The position numbers and the translations under genes are program-made. 64,000 nucleotides of DNA. Origin: Epilithonimonas caeni DSM 17710. GTDB lineage: Bacteria; Bacteroidota; Bacteroidia; Flavobacteriales; Weeksellaceae. Within the stretch, counting starts at the first letter, position 1, and every line of letters begins with the position of its first letter. The stretch is taken from positions 806,001 through 870,000 of the forward strand of contig NZ_AUFK01000009.1 in the NCBI RefSeq assembly GCF_000426465.1, read 5' to 3'. Below the pieces are notes generated by a model. The model was not told the origin of the DNA and searched no databases. It saw only the letters and a program-made list of their open reading frames with translations. Below, in pieces: positions 9,060 through 17,043 of this stretch.

Positions 9060-10073
9060 TCATTTTAATGTTGTGTCTCTTATAATTGAAAAGAAAATAT
9101 CTTCTACTTCATCATCTTTTAATTCAGTTCTACAAAAAGTCTTATTTCTAATCCCATTCTTTTTAAAATCTATAATCCACCCATTTCTTTTTCGAATTTT
9201 AGAAATAGTATAACGATCTTTACCATATATACCAGTCCAATTATCATCATCAATAAACTGCCAATCAATAAAAAAATTAAGTTTTTCAATTGATTGCCTA
9301 AATTCAAGACAATTTTGATATCTAGTTATCTTGTGTTTATTTATGGATTTTTTTAGAATTTTCAATATTCTTTCTGGAATATGTCTCAAGAAAACTCTTG
9401 GAGGATATTTATCTTTTTTTACGGCTTTAAGCCATTCATCCTTTGAAGTAAAAAGAAATGGAATATTATTAGTGTTATTAAGTAATCTATAAAATGTAAT
9501 CCCCATTGCATAAATATCACTGAGTTTATCCATTGGATTACCTTCTATAACTTCAAGAGGTTGATGAGGTCTATACCCTTTTAAATCACTTAAATCTGTA
9601 TGATAATCTATAGCCAATCCAAAATCAGAAAGCTTTGGTTCACCATTATCTCCGAACATTATGTTTCCTGGCTTAATATCTCTGTGTAAAATGTTATTAT
9701 TATGTGCGTGCTCTAATCCTAATAAAGAATTTTGAATTATTTTACAACTTTCTTGACTACTTATAAACCTTCTCTCAATATGTTTTTGAATAGAACCCTT
9801 TGCTAAATATTCCATAGAAATAATAACAACAGGTTCTCCATTAAAAAGCGTCGATCTAACGTCTATCACACTAACAATATGTTTGTGTCGGCAGAAATCC
9901 AAAACTTGACCTTCTTTTATTGCTTGAACAAACTTTGTCGGATTGGGAACTTTAATAACCTTAACCGCAACTTCTTTTTGAAGAAAAGGATCAAAACACA
10001 AATACACATCTCCAAAAAATCCATTTCCTAAATGATTAATAATTTGGAATTTATCTAACTTACTTACTGACAT
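9060..10073 (-). CDS. eukaryotic-like Ser/Thr protein kinase
   Basis: 337 residues. All catalytic elements are present: glycine-rich loop GNGFFG (16-21), ATP-anchoring Lys in VAVK (K38), alpha-C Glu (E54), catalytic loop HRDIKPGN (130-137), DFG (150-152) and DIYAMG (186-191). So it should be active. After the kinase domain (to about residue 270) there is a 65-residue beta-rich tail (FIDWQFIDDDNWTGIYGKDR onwards) that I do not recognise; no transmembrane segment or PASTA domain is seen, so it is cytosolic. It lies 9 bp downstream of the RNase-H-like gene and both are probably one transcript. The gene is visibly more AT-rich than its neighbours, suggesting acquisition by transfer. Confidence 0.88.
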   Translation of the reverse strand: MSVSKLDKFQIINHLGNGFFGDVYLCFDPFLQKEVAVKVIKVPNPTKFVQAIKEGQVLDFCRHKHIVSVIDVRSTLFNGEPVVIISMEYLAKGSIQKHIERRFISSQESCKIIQNSLLGLEHAHNNNILHRDIKPGNIMFGDNGEPKLSDFGLAIDYHTDLSDLKGYRPHQPLEVIEGNPMDKLSDIYAMGITFYRLLNNTNNIPFLFTSKDEWLKAVKKDKYPPRVFLRHIPERILKILKKSINKHKITRYQNCLEFRQSIEKLNFFIDWQFIDDDNWTGIYGKDRYTISKIRKRNGWIIDFKKNGIRNKTFCRTELKDDEVEDIFFSIIRDTTLK

Positions 10074-10082
10074 CTCCCTTAT

Positions 10083-10538
10083 TTACAAAAAGTTAAACCA
10101 AGCAACCAAAACAGCTTCTTTTGTTGCTTTATCCCAATATGGAGGATTGACTCCTATAATAGTATCAACATGCTTAAAAACATCATCTTTTTTATTAAGA
10201 CCAAATTTTGTCGCATTAATTGCTTGCGAAGAATAGCTATTTATTAAAATGTTTTTTCTCTTTGCAACTAAATTTAGTATTCCTTGTGGATAACAAGATG
10301 TTTTAATTTGGTCTAGTGAGCTAATATTTAAAGAAATCTTATGCGAAATCTGAATAGGAGAATGTTTATCCACAATTAAAGTAATTTGTGTTTCAAACCA
10401 TTCCATTAATTCTGGAGTATCTAAATTATTAGGATAAACAATTTTACTCTTTTCAATTATTGTAGGAGGATTAGTTGAATTATCAAGGACGCAAAATCTT
10501 AAATCGTTTTTGGTAAAATTAAAGCCAATGTATTTCAT
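10083..10538 (-). CDS. small RNase H/actin-fold-like protein of unknown function
   Basis: 151 residues. The N-terminus MKYIGFNFTKNDLRFCVLDN is an hhGhn beta-hairpin like the first strands of the RNase H-like/DUF3010/YqgF fold, and the C-terminus (WDKATKEAVLVAWFNF) resembles the last helix of that fold. The Asp expected after the first Gly-containing strand is Asn/Phe here, so nuclease activity is doubtful. It precedes the kinase gene by 9 bp on the same strand, implying a functional pair (substrate, sensor or effector). Fold assignment is by eye and should be treated as tentative. Confidence 0.6.
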   Translation of the reverse strand: MKYIGFNFTKNDLRFCVLDNSTNPPTIIEKSKIVYPNNLDTPELMEWFETQITLIVDKHSPIQISHKISLNISSLDQIKTSCYPQGILNLVAKRKNILINSYSSQAINATKFGLNKKDDVFKHVDTIIGVNPPYWDKATKEAVLVAWFNFL

Positions 10539-10572
10539 AGTATAAGTTTTTATTTGTTTTATAATTACAATC

Positions 10573-10599
10573 CAAATATATATAATATTGATTTACAAA
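10573..10599 (-). promoter_or_regulatory. possible promoter of the RNase-H-like/kinase pair
   Basis: On the minus strand, TTTG (10599-10596) and TATATTTG (10580-10573) lie 15 bp apart, 35 bp before the start at 10538. The -7 box is a perfect match; the spacer is shorter than the usual 17-23 bp, so this is tentative. Confidence 0.35.
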
Positions 10600-10640
10600 A
10601 ATTACGGATTTCCATAAACCAAAAAATACAACATCCAAAA

Positions 10641-10855
10641 TAGTTTGTTTACAACCTGCATACATTTTACATTCCTTTAAAACAGCCCTATTTGTAACCA
10701 AATACAACTTACATTTTGGTAAAACAAGCTTGTTTGTAATCAAATACACTTTACATTTCTTTAAAACAATATTGTTTGTAATTTCCTGAGAACAGTGGAA
10801 GTCTCCTGCAAATTGCGGGAAAGCTTCGGAGAACTTCATTTGTCCAAAACAAGAG
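10641..10855. repeat. 21/42-bp-period tandem array in the 352-bp gap before the epimerase-like gene
   Basis: From about 10647 to 10782 a 42-bp unit recurs just over three times (unit starts about 10646, 10689, 10731, 10773; core TTTGTAAYCAAATACA, then TTACATTT, then TAAAACA). Each 42-mer is made of two degenerate 21-mers. Because the period is a multiple of three, several frames stay open through it: on the plus strand it reads as heptads like YTLHFFK / TILFVIS, on the minus strand like KKCKVYL / ITNKLVL. The next 70 bp (to about 10855) continue the 21-bp rhythm with diverged units (a SCKLRES-FGELHL reading). Nothing else is seen in this gap apart from the possible promoter. Confidence 0.75.
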
Positions 10856-10890
10856 GAATTGATAATTTTGAAATTCCAAACGATTTACAA

Positions 10891-11649
10891 ATGAAAAAAC
10901 TAGGAATCATAGGCTGTGGCTGGTTGGGAACACACATTGCAGAGAGAGTTTCTGACCGATATGAAATATTCGCCACCACCACTACAGAATCAAAAATAGA
11001 AGACCTCAACAAAAAAGGTTTCAACACCACTTTAGCCAATTTTCCAGACAAATTGGATTCTGAAATGAAAGAATGGGATGTGGCGTCACAGCTAGATGCG
11101 ATCATCATCAGTGTTCCGTTTTCGGGAATCCGAGGGGCACAGATCTCTATGACAGAAAAACGCCAGAACCTGTTAAACTTTTTAGGTAATTATAAAAGGC
11201 AATTATTTATGATGAGTTCAACTGGAGTTTATCCTGAGATTGACAAAGACTTTGTTGAGCAAGACCTGACCCCTTATGAAGTGGAAAGCGAGAGTTTTAT
11301 TTTACAAAAATTCCCTCAGACTAATATTATGAGATTAGCCGGATTGATGGGTGACCAAAGGTTGCTTAAGAATTATAACATCTCCAATCTCGATCAGTTG
11401 GTTAATCATATTCACTACAAAGATATCTGTTCGGTTTTTGAAAAGATGCTTGAGAATAATTCTCAATCTAGGATTTATAATGTGGTTGCACCGATTCACC
11501 CTAATAAAGAAGAAGTGATCAATGCTCAGAAAGGACTTCCCTATTCCGGTGAACGAACCACAAAAGGCAGAACGATTTCTCCTGACAAATTAATTAAGGA
11601 ATTGGATTTTGAGTTTCAATATCCCGATCCGCGGTATTTTCATTTGTAA
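10891..11649 (+). CDS. NAD(P)-binding epimerase/reductase-like protein (YeeZ-like)
   Basis: 252 residues from ATG 10891. An extension upstream to 10795 exists but reads into the repeat array and is unlikely. The dinucleotide-binding motif GIIGCGWLG is at residues 5-13, then IIISVPFSG and a MSSTGVYP segment characteristic of the atypical extended-SDR group that includes E. coli YeeZ. The usual catalytic YxxxK is not obvious. Substrate unknown; the protein is soluble. It is divergent from the kinase cassette. Confidence 0.8.
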   Translation: MKKLGIIGCGWLGTHIAERVSDRYEIFATTTTESKIEDLNKKGFNTTLANFPDKLDSEMKEWDVASQLDAIIISVPFSGIRGAQISMTEKRQNLLNFLGNYKRQLFMMSSTGVYPEIDKDFVEQDLTPYEVESESFILQKFPQTNIMRLAGLMGDQRLLKNYNISNLDQLVNHIHYKDICSVFEKMLENNSQSRIYNVVAPIHPNKEEVINAQKGLPYSGERTTKGRTISPDKLIKELDFEFQYPDPRYFHL

Positions 11650-11710
11650 TAGTTCAAATCATTTCCAACCTTTTTTAGGATTAGGCATCTTTATTATAAA
11701 ATGAATTAAT

Positions 11711-12325
11711 ATGATAGTTACCATCCCAAAACCGTGTCACGAAAACTGGGCAGATATGACACCCGAGGAAAAAGGCAGATTCTGCCAGGTCTGTTCCAAG
11801 AGTGTAAGAGATTTTACCAGATCCTCCGACTTCGATATTATGCAGGATTTCTCCAGCCAATCCAATATCTGCGGAAATTTTCGGGTAGATCAGCGGGACA
11901 GAAACCTCAGCCATTCTTTCATCAATTCTTTGTTTGCAAAGTTTGCGGTCGGTTTTGTACTCACTTCCGGAGGTATTGTTTCTGCACAGACACAACCGAA
12001 GCAAATTTGTGAAGTGAAAAAGGATACGTTTACTAACCGAATTAAAGGCGAGGTTGCAAGTACTCCATCTCCAAAGAATGACACCTTAAGAATGTTAGGG
12101 AAATTTATCCAAATGCCAAATGATACAAAAGAACCACTTTACATTCTGGAAGGAAAAATCATTACTGAAAGAAAAATGAAGAGCCTGGACCAAAACACAA
12201 TTGAGAGAATCGATGTTCTTAAAGGCGAATCCGCAATGGTAATATATGGTTCAAAGGCAAAATACGGAGCCGTGATCATTACCTTGAAAGAAAAACCGAA
12301 GAATGGCAAGAGTAAAGTGAGGTAA
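11711..12325 (+). CDS. membrane protein with N-terminal Cys motif and TonB-plug-like C-terminus
   Basis: 204 residues in three parts. Residues 9-34 hold a compact CHENW...GRFCQVCSKSV motif (three Cys and one His), likely a small metal site on the cytoplasmic side. A single transmembrane segment (FAVGFVLTSGGIVSA) is near residues 78-92. The C-terminal 70 residues (PLYILEGKII ... IERIDVLKGESAMVIYGSKAKYGAVIIT) strongly resemble the plug domain of TonB-dependent receptors, including the conserved IYGSKAKYG loop. No beta-barrel follows. Such proteins recur in Flavobacteriia; the job may be to signal or couple to TonB, but that is inference. Confidence 0.75.
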   Translation: MIVTIPKPCHENWADMTPEEKGRFCQVCSKSVRDFTRSSDFDIMQDFSSQSNICGNFRVDQRDRNLSHSFINSLFAKFAVGFVLTSGGIVSAQTQPKQICEVKKDTFTNRIKGEVASTPSPKNDTLRMLGKFIQMPNDTKEPLYILEGKIITERKMKSLDQNTIERIDVLKGESAMVIYGSKAKYGAVIITLKEKPKNGKSKVR

Positions 12326-12443
12326 TTTCATCCAAAACTAAATGACAAAAACGCATCCTCATAAACACAACATTTATAAAATCTTAACATCCTCATCCCA
12401 ACTTTTGGAATCATTCTTGAACCTCTTCCAAAAATAGTTTATT

Positions 12444-12833
12444 ATGGAAGCAAGTACAATCAAAACTATCGCAAAATACGGATTGGGTGCGATGCTCATC
12501 TCAGCAGGAATAGGACATCTCACATTTGCAAGAAAAGAATTCCAGGCACAGGTGCCGGAATGGGTTCCGTTGGAAAAAGATGATACCGTCGTTTATTCCG
12601 GCATTGTGGAAATCGCAATGGGAACGGCTATTATTGCTGCTCCAAAGAAATATGAATCATTGGTTGGTAAAATAGCAGCAGGATTATTCACGGCCGTTTT
12701 TCCTGGAAATTACACGCAGTACAAAGAAAGAAGGAATGCCTTCGGACTGAATACCGACAACAAAAGATTTGCAAGACTATTCATGCAGCCGTTGTTATTA
12801 CTCTGGGCAATAAAATCTACTGACAATAAATAA
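12444..12833 (+). CDS. DoxX-like membrane protein
   Basis: 129 residues with about four membrane segments (residues 8-24, 50-66, 74-90 and 108-124). The GIGHLTFARKEFQAQVPEWVP block near residues 22-42 is typical of small DoxX-family proteins, which sit in the inner membrane with ill-defined roles (some couple to quinone or redox metabolism). Its own short transcription unit is likely: 118 bp precede it and 214 bp follow. No catalytic residues identified. Confidence 0.75.
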   Translation: MEASTIKTIAKYGLGAMLISAGIGHLTFARKEFQAQVPEWVPLEKDDTVVYSGIVEIAMGTAIIAAPKKYESLVGKIAAGLFTAVFPGNYTQYKERRNAFGLNTDNKRFARLFMQPLLLLWAIKSTDNK

Positions 12834-12854
12834 AGCAGTTGTAAAATAAAAAGA

Positions 12855-12922
12855 CTTCGACTCCGCTCAGACTGACAATTATTGAATATACTATTCTAAT
12901 GTTATGCTGAGCGGAGTCGAAG
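12855..12922. repeat. REP-like inverted repeat CTTCGACTCCGCTCAG
   Basis: CTTCGACTCCGCTCAG at 12855-12870 and its exact reverse complement at 12907-12922, 36 bp apart, in the 214-bp gap before the GapN-like gene. Similar 'TTCGACTCCGCTCAG' palindromes are common in Bacteroidota intergenic DNA. It could form a 16-bp hairpin but has no T-tract. Confidence 0.8.
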
Positions 12923-13047
12923 CATTCCAAGATACCGAATATCAAATCTACATCGAACCGGATATAATAAATCTATGTTAACAGCTTTCTTGATTCAATT
13001 TTAAACTCTAACTTTATTGTTATAAAAATTTTATTAAATAACAAACT

Positions 13048-14667
13048 ATGAGTTCAGCACAACAGACATTTGATGATATATTCAAAAAAGAAATTCCGGA
13101 AGAATATCAAGTTCCGGTGATCCATCAGAGAGAATATCTTCTCAACGGAGAATTGGTCCAATGGGACGGCGATGTTACCGAGATCTATTCACCAGTCTGC
13201 ATCCCGACAGAAAACGGACTGGAAAGAAAACTTTTGGGAAGTATCCCGAATATCGGGCCACAAGAAGCACTGGATGTCTTGGATGCCTGTGTAAAAGCTT
13301 ACGACAACGGACTCGGTGAATGGCCAACGATGTCTGTGGAGGGCAGGATCAAATGTATGCAGAAGTTTGTTTACCTGATGATTCAGCAGCGTGATCTGAT
13401 CATCAAATTATTGATGTGGGAAATTGGCAAAACCCTACCCGATTCTACGAAAGAATTTGACCGAACAGTCGATTATATCAACCAGACAATTGACGCATTG
13501 AAAGACCTCGACAGAGAATCCTCCCGTTTTCAACAAGCAGAGGGAACAATTGCTCAGATAAGAAGAGCTCCGCTTGGTGTAGTTCTGAGCATGGGACCTT
13601 TCAATTATCCATTAAATGAGATCTTTACCACCCTGATTCCGGCCTTGATCATGGGAAATACCATTTTGTTCAAATTGCCAAAGCACGGCGTTCTTGCCCA
13701 TTATCCTTTACTGAAAGCCTTCAAGGAAGCTTTCCCAAAAGGAACCGTAAACACACTTTACGGAAAAGGTTCAGAGATCATCACACCGATTATGGAAAGC
13801 GGCAAAGTCAATGTTCTGGCTTTCATCGGCTCCAGTAAAGTAGCGAATGGTCTTAAGAAACTCCATCCAAAGGTAAACAGATTAAGAGCAATTCTTAGCC
13901 TTGATGCCAAAAATGCAGCAATTGTTACAAAAAATGCAAACCTTGACGTTGCTGTCAGCGAATGTATTTTGGGATCCTTGTCTTTTAACGGACAGCGTTG
14001 TACTGCTCTCAAATTAATTTTCGTTCAGAAGGATGTTGCGGAAGAATTCACCAAAAAACTATCCGAAGCCGTTTCTGCCATGAAAGGCGGATTACCTTGG
14101 GAAAAAGATGTGAAGATCACCCCACTTCCGGAAGTGAACAAACCGCCCTACCTGAAAGAATGCCTGGATGATGCTTTATCAAAAGGCGCAAAAGTTTTGA
14201 ATGAAAACGGTGGCTACAACGAAGCTTCTTTCTTCTTTCCTGCTGTGGTCTATCCTGTAAACAGCGATATGAAATTGTACCACGAAGAGCAATTCGGACC
14301 AGTAATCCCTGTTGTTCCGTTCGAGAGCATCGATGAGCCGATCGATTATCAAGTGAATGCAGATCACGGGATGCAGGTAAGCATCTTCAGTGAGGATGCT
14401 TTGGAAGTTTCAAAACTGATTGACCCATTCGTGAATCTTGTAAGTCGTGTCAATATCAACTGTCAGGCTCAGAGAGGCCCTGATGTTTTCCCATTCACAG
14501 GAAGAAAAGACAGTGCGGAAGGAACGCTTTCTGTTTTTGATGCGCTTCGCTCATTCTCCATCCGTTCACTGGTCGCAGCAAAAGTGACCGACTCCAACAA
14601 AGAATTGCTGAACACCATCGTGAGAGACCATGATTCTAATTTCCTGAGCACTGATTATATTTTTTAA
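13048..14667 (+). CDS. GapN-like NADP-dependent glyceraldehyde-3-phosphate dehydrogenase (ALDH family)
   Basis: 539 residues. It has the aldehyde dehydrogenase fold; the nucleophilic Cys is C318 in FNGQRCTALK, a sequence typical of GapN enzymes, which oxidise glyceraldehyde-3-phosphate directly to 3-phosphoglycerate with NADP. The cofactor Asn is in SMGPFNYPLNE and FIGSSKVA marks the nucleotide site. Odd point: 34 residues before C318, where other ALDHs have the general-base Glu of ELGGK, this protein reads LSLDAK (Ser284). The C-terminal FPFTGRKDS is preserved. It has its own terminator at 14721. The GapN substrate is inferred from overall resemblance. Confidence 0.82.
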   Translation: MSSAQQTFDDIFKKEIPEEYQVPVIHQREYLLNGELVQWDGDVTEIYSPVCIPTENGLERKLLGSIPNIGPQEALDVLDACVKAYDNGLGEWPTMSVEGRIKCMQKFVYLMIQQRDLIIKLLMWEIGKTLPDSTKEFDRTVDYINQTIDALKDLDRESSRFQQAEGTIAQIRRAPLGVVLSMGPFNYPLNEIFTTLIPALIMGNTILFKLPKHGVLAHYPLLKAFKEAFPKGTVNTLYGKGSEIITPIMESGKVNVLAFIGSSKVANGLKKLHPKVNRLRAILSLDAKNAAIVTKNANLDVAVSECILGSLSFNGQRCTALKLIFVQKDVAEEFTKKLSEAVSAMKGGLPWEKDVKITPLPEVNKPPYLKECLDDALSKGAKVLNENGGYNEASFFFPAVVYPVNSDMKLYHEEQFGPVIPVVPFESIDEPIDYQVNADHGMQVSIFSEDALEVSKLIDPFVNLVSRVNINCQAQRGPDVFPFTGRKDSAEGTLSVFDALRSFSIRSLVAAKVTDSNKELLNTIVRDHDSNFLSTDYIF

Positions 14668-14720
14668 GAAGACCAGAAGATTATAGATAAAAGAAAAGAG
14701 ACTTTTATTTCAAAAAATTA

Positions 14721-14749
14721 AATCCGTAACTAATAATTGCGGATTTTTT
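14721..14749 (+). terminator. terminator after the GapN-like gene
   Basis: AATCCG (14721-14726) pairs with CGGATT (14740-14745), followed by a T-tract. Confidence 0.75.
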
Positions 14750-14840
14750 CTTGCTACCTAATACAAAAAAAATGCTAAAATTTTGGAATCGATTTCAGTA
14801 TTGTTTTTTTTGCAGTATTTTTGAAGTCTAAATTTCTGAA

Positions 14841-16292
14841 TTGAAAAAATTAGATAAGTATATCATTAAAACCTTTTTCGGGCCATTTCTATTTATTTTC
14901 AGTGTATTGTTCTTCATCTTCATTGTGAACATTATCTGGACACAAATGTCTCAGCTGACAGGAAAAGGCCTAACATACTGGGAAATATCCAAATTCCTTT
15001 TTTATCTGGGCATCAATGTTGTAAGCATGGTTCTGCCGCTTACGATCCTGCTTTCCTCGATCATGACGTTTGGAGATTTTGGAGAAAGGTATGAGCTTGC
15101 CGCTATGAAGGCGGCCGGAATTTCTCTAGTTCGGGTAATGATGCCATTATTCTTGACTGTTTCCTTACTTTCAGGAATATTGTTCCTGTTTTCAAATAAT
15201 GTGATCCCTGATTTTCAGCGAAAAGCAAAGAATATGATGTACAATATCATTTCTTCTAAGCCTGCCATCAACTTTACTCCGGGAGTCTTCATTGATCAGA
15301 TCACTGGATTTTCTGTTAAATTCGATAAAATATCAGGTGAAAAATCAGAGAAGCTGGAAGGTGTTTTTCTTCATAAAAATGCGAGTCCATATGATGACCA
15401 GCAGACCATCATTGCTAAGACAGGAAAATTTGCTCCTGCAGCAGACAGAAATTATTTGAAACTGATTCTTTATAATGGTTTTGTCTTTACAGATAACATC
15501 ACCAACAAACCTTATGAGGAAAGAAAAAAGCAACCGAATCAGTCCATAAAGTTCGATACACTTGTCTATCATTTCGATATCAGTGAACTGATCAATAATG
15601 CAATAGAAAAAGAAAAGATCACAGACGATTACCGTTTCCAAACGTATAGTGAAGTGAATGAAACTCTTGTTAAGAACAGAAAAGGAAACATTACCACACT
15701 TAATTCTATTGCTTCTCCCGTCATTTCACAAACCAACAATTATGTAGAATATATCGATAAGACCAAATCTAAAGACAAAATAAAGGAACCTTATAAAATA
15801 GACACTTTAAAATCCCAAAAAAAACTGGAGGTACTCTATGCAGCATATAACAAGATAGAGGCTCTGAAAACAAGCATAGATTCTAATCAGAGTGCCATCA
15901 ACGATACCATAAAAACACATAACAAGATCGTGATGTATCAACAGAGAATAATCTCCTACTCTTTTACCTGTATCATTTTCTTCATGATCGGGGCAAGTCT
16001 GGGTTCCATCATCAGAAAAGGAGGAATGGGATTGCCTGTTGTCATATCGATCATCATTTTCATCATATTTTATGTTTTGAATTTATCTGTAGAAAATCTC
16101 TCATGGAAAGGTACTTTGAATCCTTATCTTGCAGCATGGATCCCGAACATCGTATTATTCCCATTCAGCATCTGGCTGACTTACAAGGCACTGACAGATT
16201 CCCAGTTATTCGATATAGAAAAATACAAAGCACTTTTCAAACCATTGATAGAGCGATTCTCGAAACCAAAAGAACATGAGCGCTATCAATAA
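14841..16292 (+). CDS. LptF/LptG-family permease (YjgP/YjgQ)
   Basis: 483 residues, start codon TTG at 14841, giving the family-typical MKKLDKYIIKTFFGPFLFIF. Three membrane segments lie in the first 125 residues and three more after residue 370; between them is a large periplasmic jellyroll-like domain. This is the topology of LptF/LptG, the permease half of the ABC exporter that extracts lipopolysaccharide from the inner membrane. Which of the two it is cannot be decided; Bacteroidota often carry them apart from each other, and the partner gene is not in this window. A 13-bp imperfect hairpin at 16315-16373 may end the transcript. Confidence 0.88.
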   Translation: MKKLDKYIIKTFFGPFLFIFSVLFFIFIVNIIWTQMSQLTGKGLTYWEISKFLFYLGINVVSMVLPLTILLSSIMTFGDFGERYELAAMKAAGISLVRVMMPLFLTVSLLSGILFLFSNNVIPDFQRKAKNMMYNIISSKPAINFTPGVFIDQITGFSVKFDKISGEKSEKLEGVFLHKNASPYDDQQTIIAKTGKFAPAADRNYLKLILYNGFVFTDNITNKPYEERKKQPNQSIKFDTLVYHFDISELINNAIEKEKITDDYRFQTYSEVNETLVKNRKGNITTLNSIASPVISQTNNYVEYIDKTKSKDKIKEPYKIDTLKSQKKLEVLYAAYNKIEALKTSIDSNQSAINDTIKTHNKIVMYQQRIISYSFTCIIFFMIGASLGSIIRKGGMGLPVVISIIIFIIFYVLNLSVENLSWKGTLNPYLAAWIPNIVLFPFSIWLTYKALTDSQLFDIEKYKALFKPLIERFSKPKEHERYQ

Positions 16293-16314
16293 CAATTGAA
16301 AAAGCTAAATAAAT

Positions 16315-16373
16315 AAAGGTCTTATCAGAATTATTTTCCTTGCCTTAGGGAATTGATCTTGATAAGATCTTTT
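16315..16373 (+). terminator. imperfect hairpin downstream of lptF/G
   Basis: AAAGGTCTTATCA pairs with TGATAAGATCTTT (one mismatch) around a loop of about 32 nt that contains a smaller TTCC/GGAA stem. The T-tract is weak, so this may be a terminator or an RNA-stabilising hairpin. Confidence 0.4.
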
Positions 16374-16504
16374 AGGTTGCAAGAAATTCTAATCCTATTC
16401 TAATCTCTTTAATTACATTTTAATTTCGTTCCAAAAACTTTCTAATTTGGTGAGTATAGTTTTGTATTATCAAAAAGAATAACAACTCACAAAATTATAT
16501 AGTT

Positions 16505-16996
16505 ATGACAAAGACCATTTTAATAGCAACAGATTTCTCACTGGAATCTTTGGATATCCTTAAAAAAGTTTTAAAAAATAAAACTGACAAGAATGACGAA
16601 AACCAATATAATATTCTTTTGGTTTCCGGGTATGACATGGGAGACTCTATCAGAGACTTGCTATTTACAACCAAGAGTTCTGTTTTCGCCAAAATCAGAC
16701 CACAGGAGTTTTGTGATGCTTACAGTATTATCAATAACAAATATCCGAATCTGATCAACAAGATAACTTGCGACATCTTCACGGGAAGCTTCCAAAGAAC
16801 ATTCAACAATTATATAGAAGCAGCAAACATAGATGAGGCCTACTATTCAACTTCAAAAAGTAAGGATCTGGGCAAGAATCAATTTGAGATCACTTCCTAC
16901 CTTAAAAAATGCAAGCATGTCGATGCTGTAGAAGTAACGACAGAAACAACGGAATTCGTTCCTGAAAAGGGAAGACTGGCTGAAGTTTTCTTGTAG
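16505..16996 (+). CDS. small USP-like cytosolic protein of unknown function
   Basis: 163 residues. The start MTKTILIATDFSLESLDILKK is the first beta-strand and helix of the universal stress protein/HUP fold, but the ATP-binding GxxGxxxxG of nucleotide-binding USPs is not evident, so it may be a non-ATP-binding or degenerate member. It is followed after 47 bp by the YoaK-like gene on the same strand, so the two may be co-expressed. Function unknown. Confidence 0.6.
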   Translation: MTKTILIATDFSLESLDILKKVLKNKTDKNDENQYNILLVSGYDMGDSIRDLLFTTKSSVFAKIRPQEFCDAYSIINNKYPNLINKITCDIFTGSFQRTFNNYIEAANIDEAYYSTSKSKDLGKNQFEITSYLKKCKHVDAVEVTTETTEFVPEKGRLAEVFL

Positions 16997-17043
16997 GAAT
17001 AATTGAGAAAAATCTGGATTTAATTATTAAAAAGTAAAGCAAA

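Noticed and set aside
10641-10782. CRISPR array
   Set aside because: The units are directly adjacent and degenerate, without unique spacers of constant length between exact repeats.
10519-10839. 106-residue minus-strand frame with 14-residue repeats (KKCKVYL/ITNKLVL) overlapping the RNase-H-like start
   Set aside because: The repeats follow from the 42-bp DNA array being a multiple of three. The frame runs through a promoter-like region, its C-terminal half is AT-rich non-coding translation, and it overlaps the N-terminus of the next gene out of frame.
10795-10890. N-terminal extension of the epimerase-like protein
   Set aside because: It reads through the diverged repeat units; the Rossmann strand begins right after the ATG at 10891.
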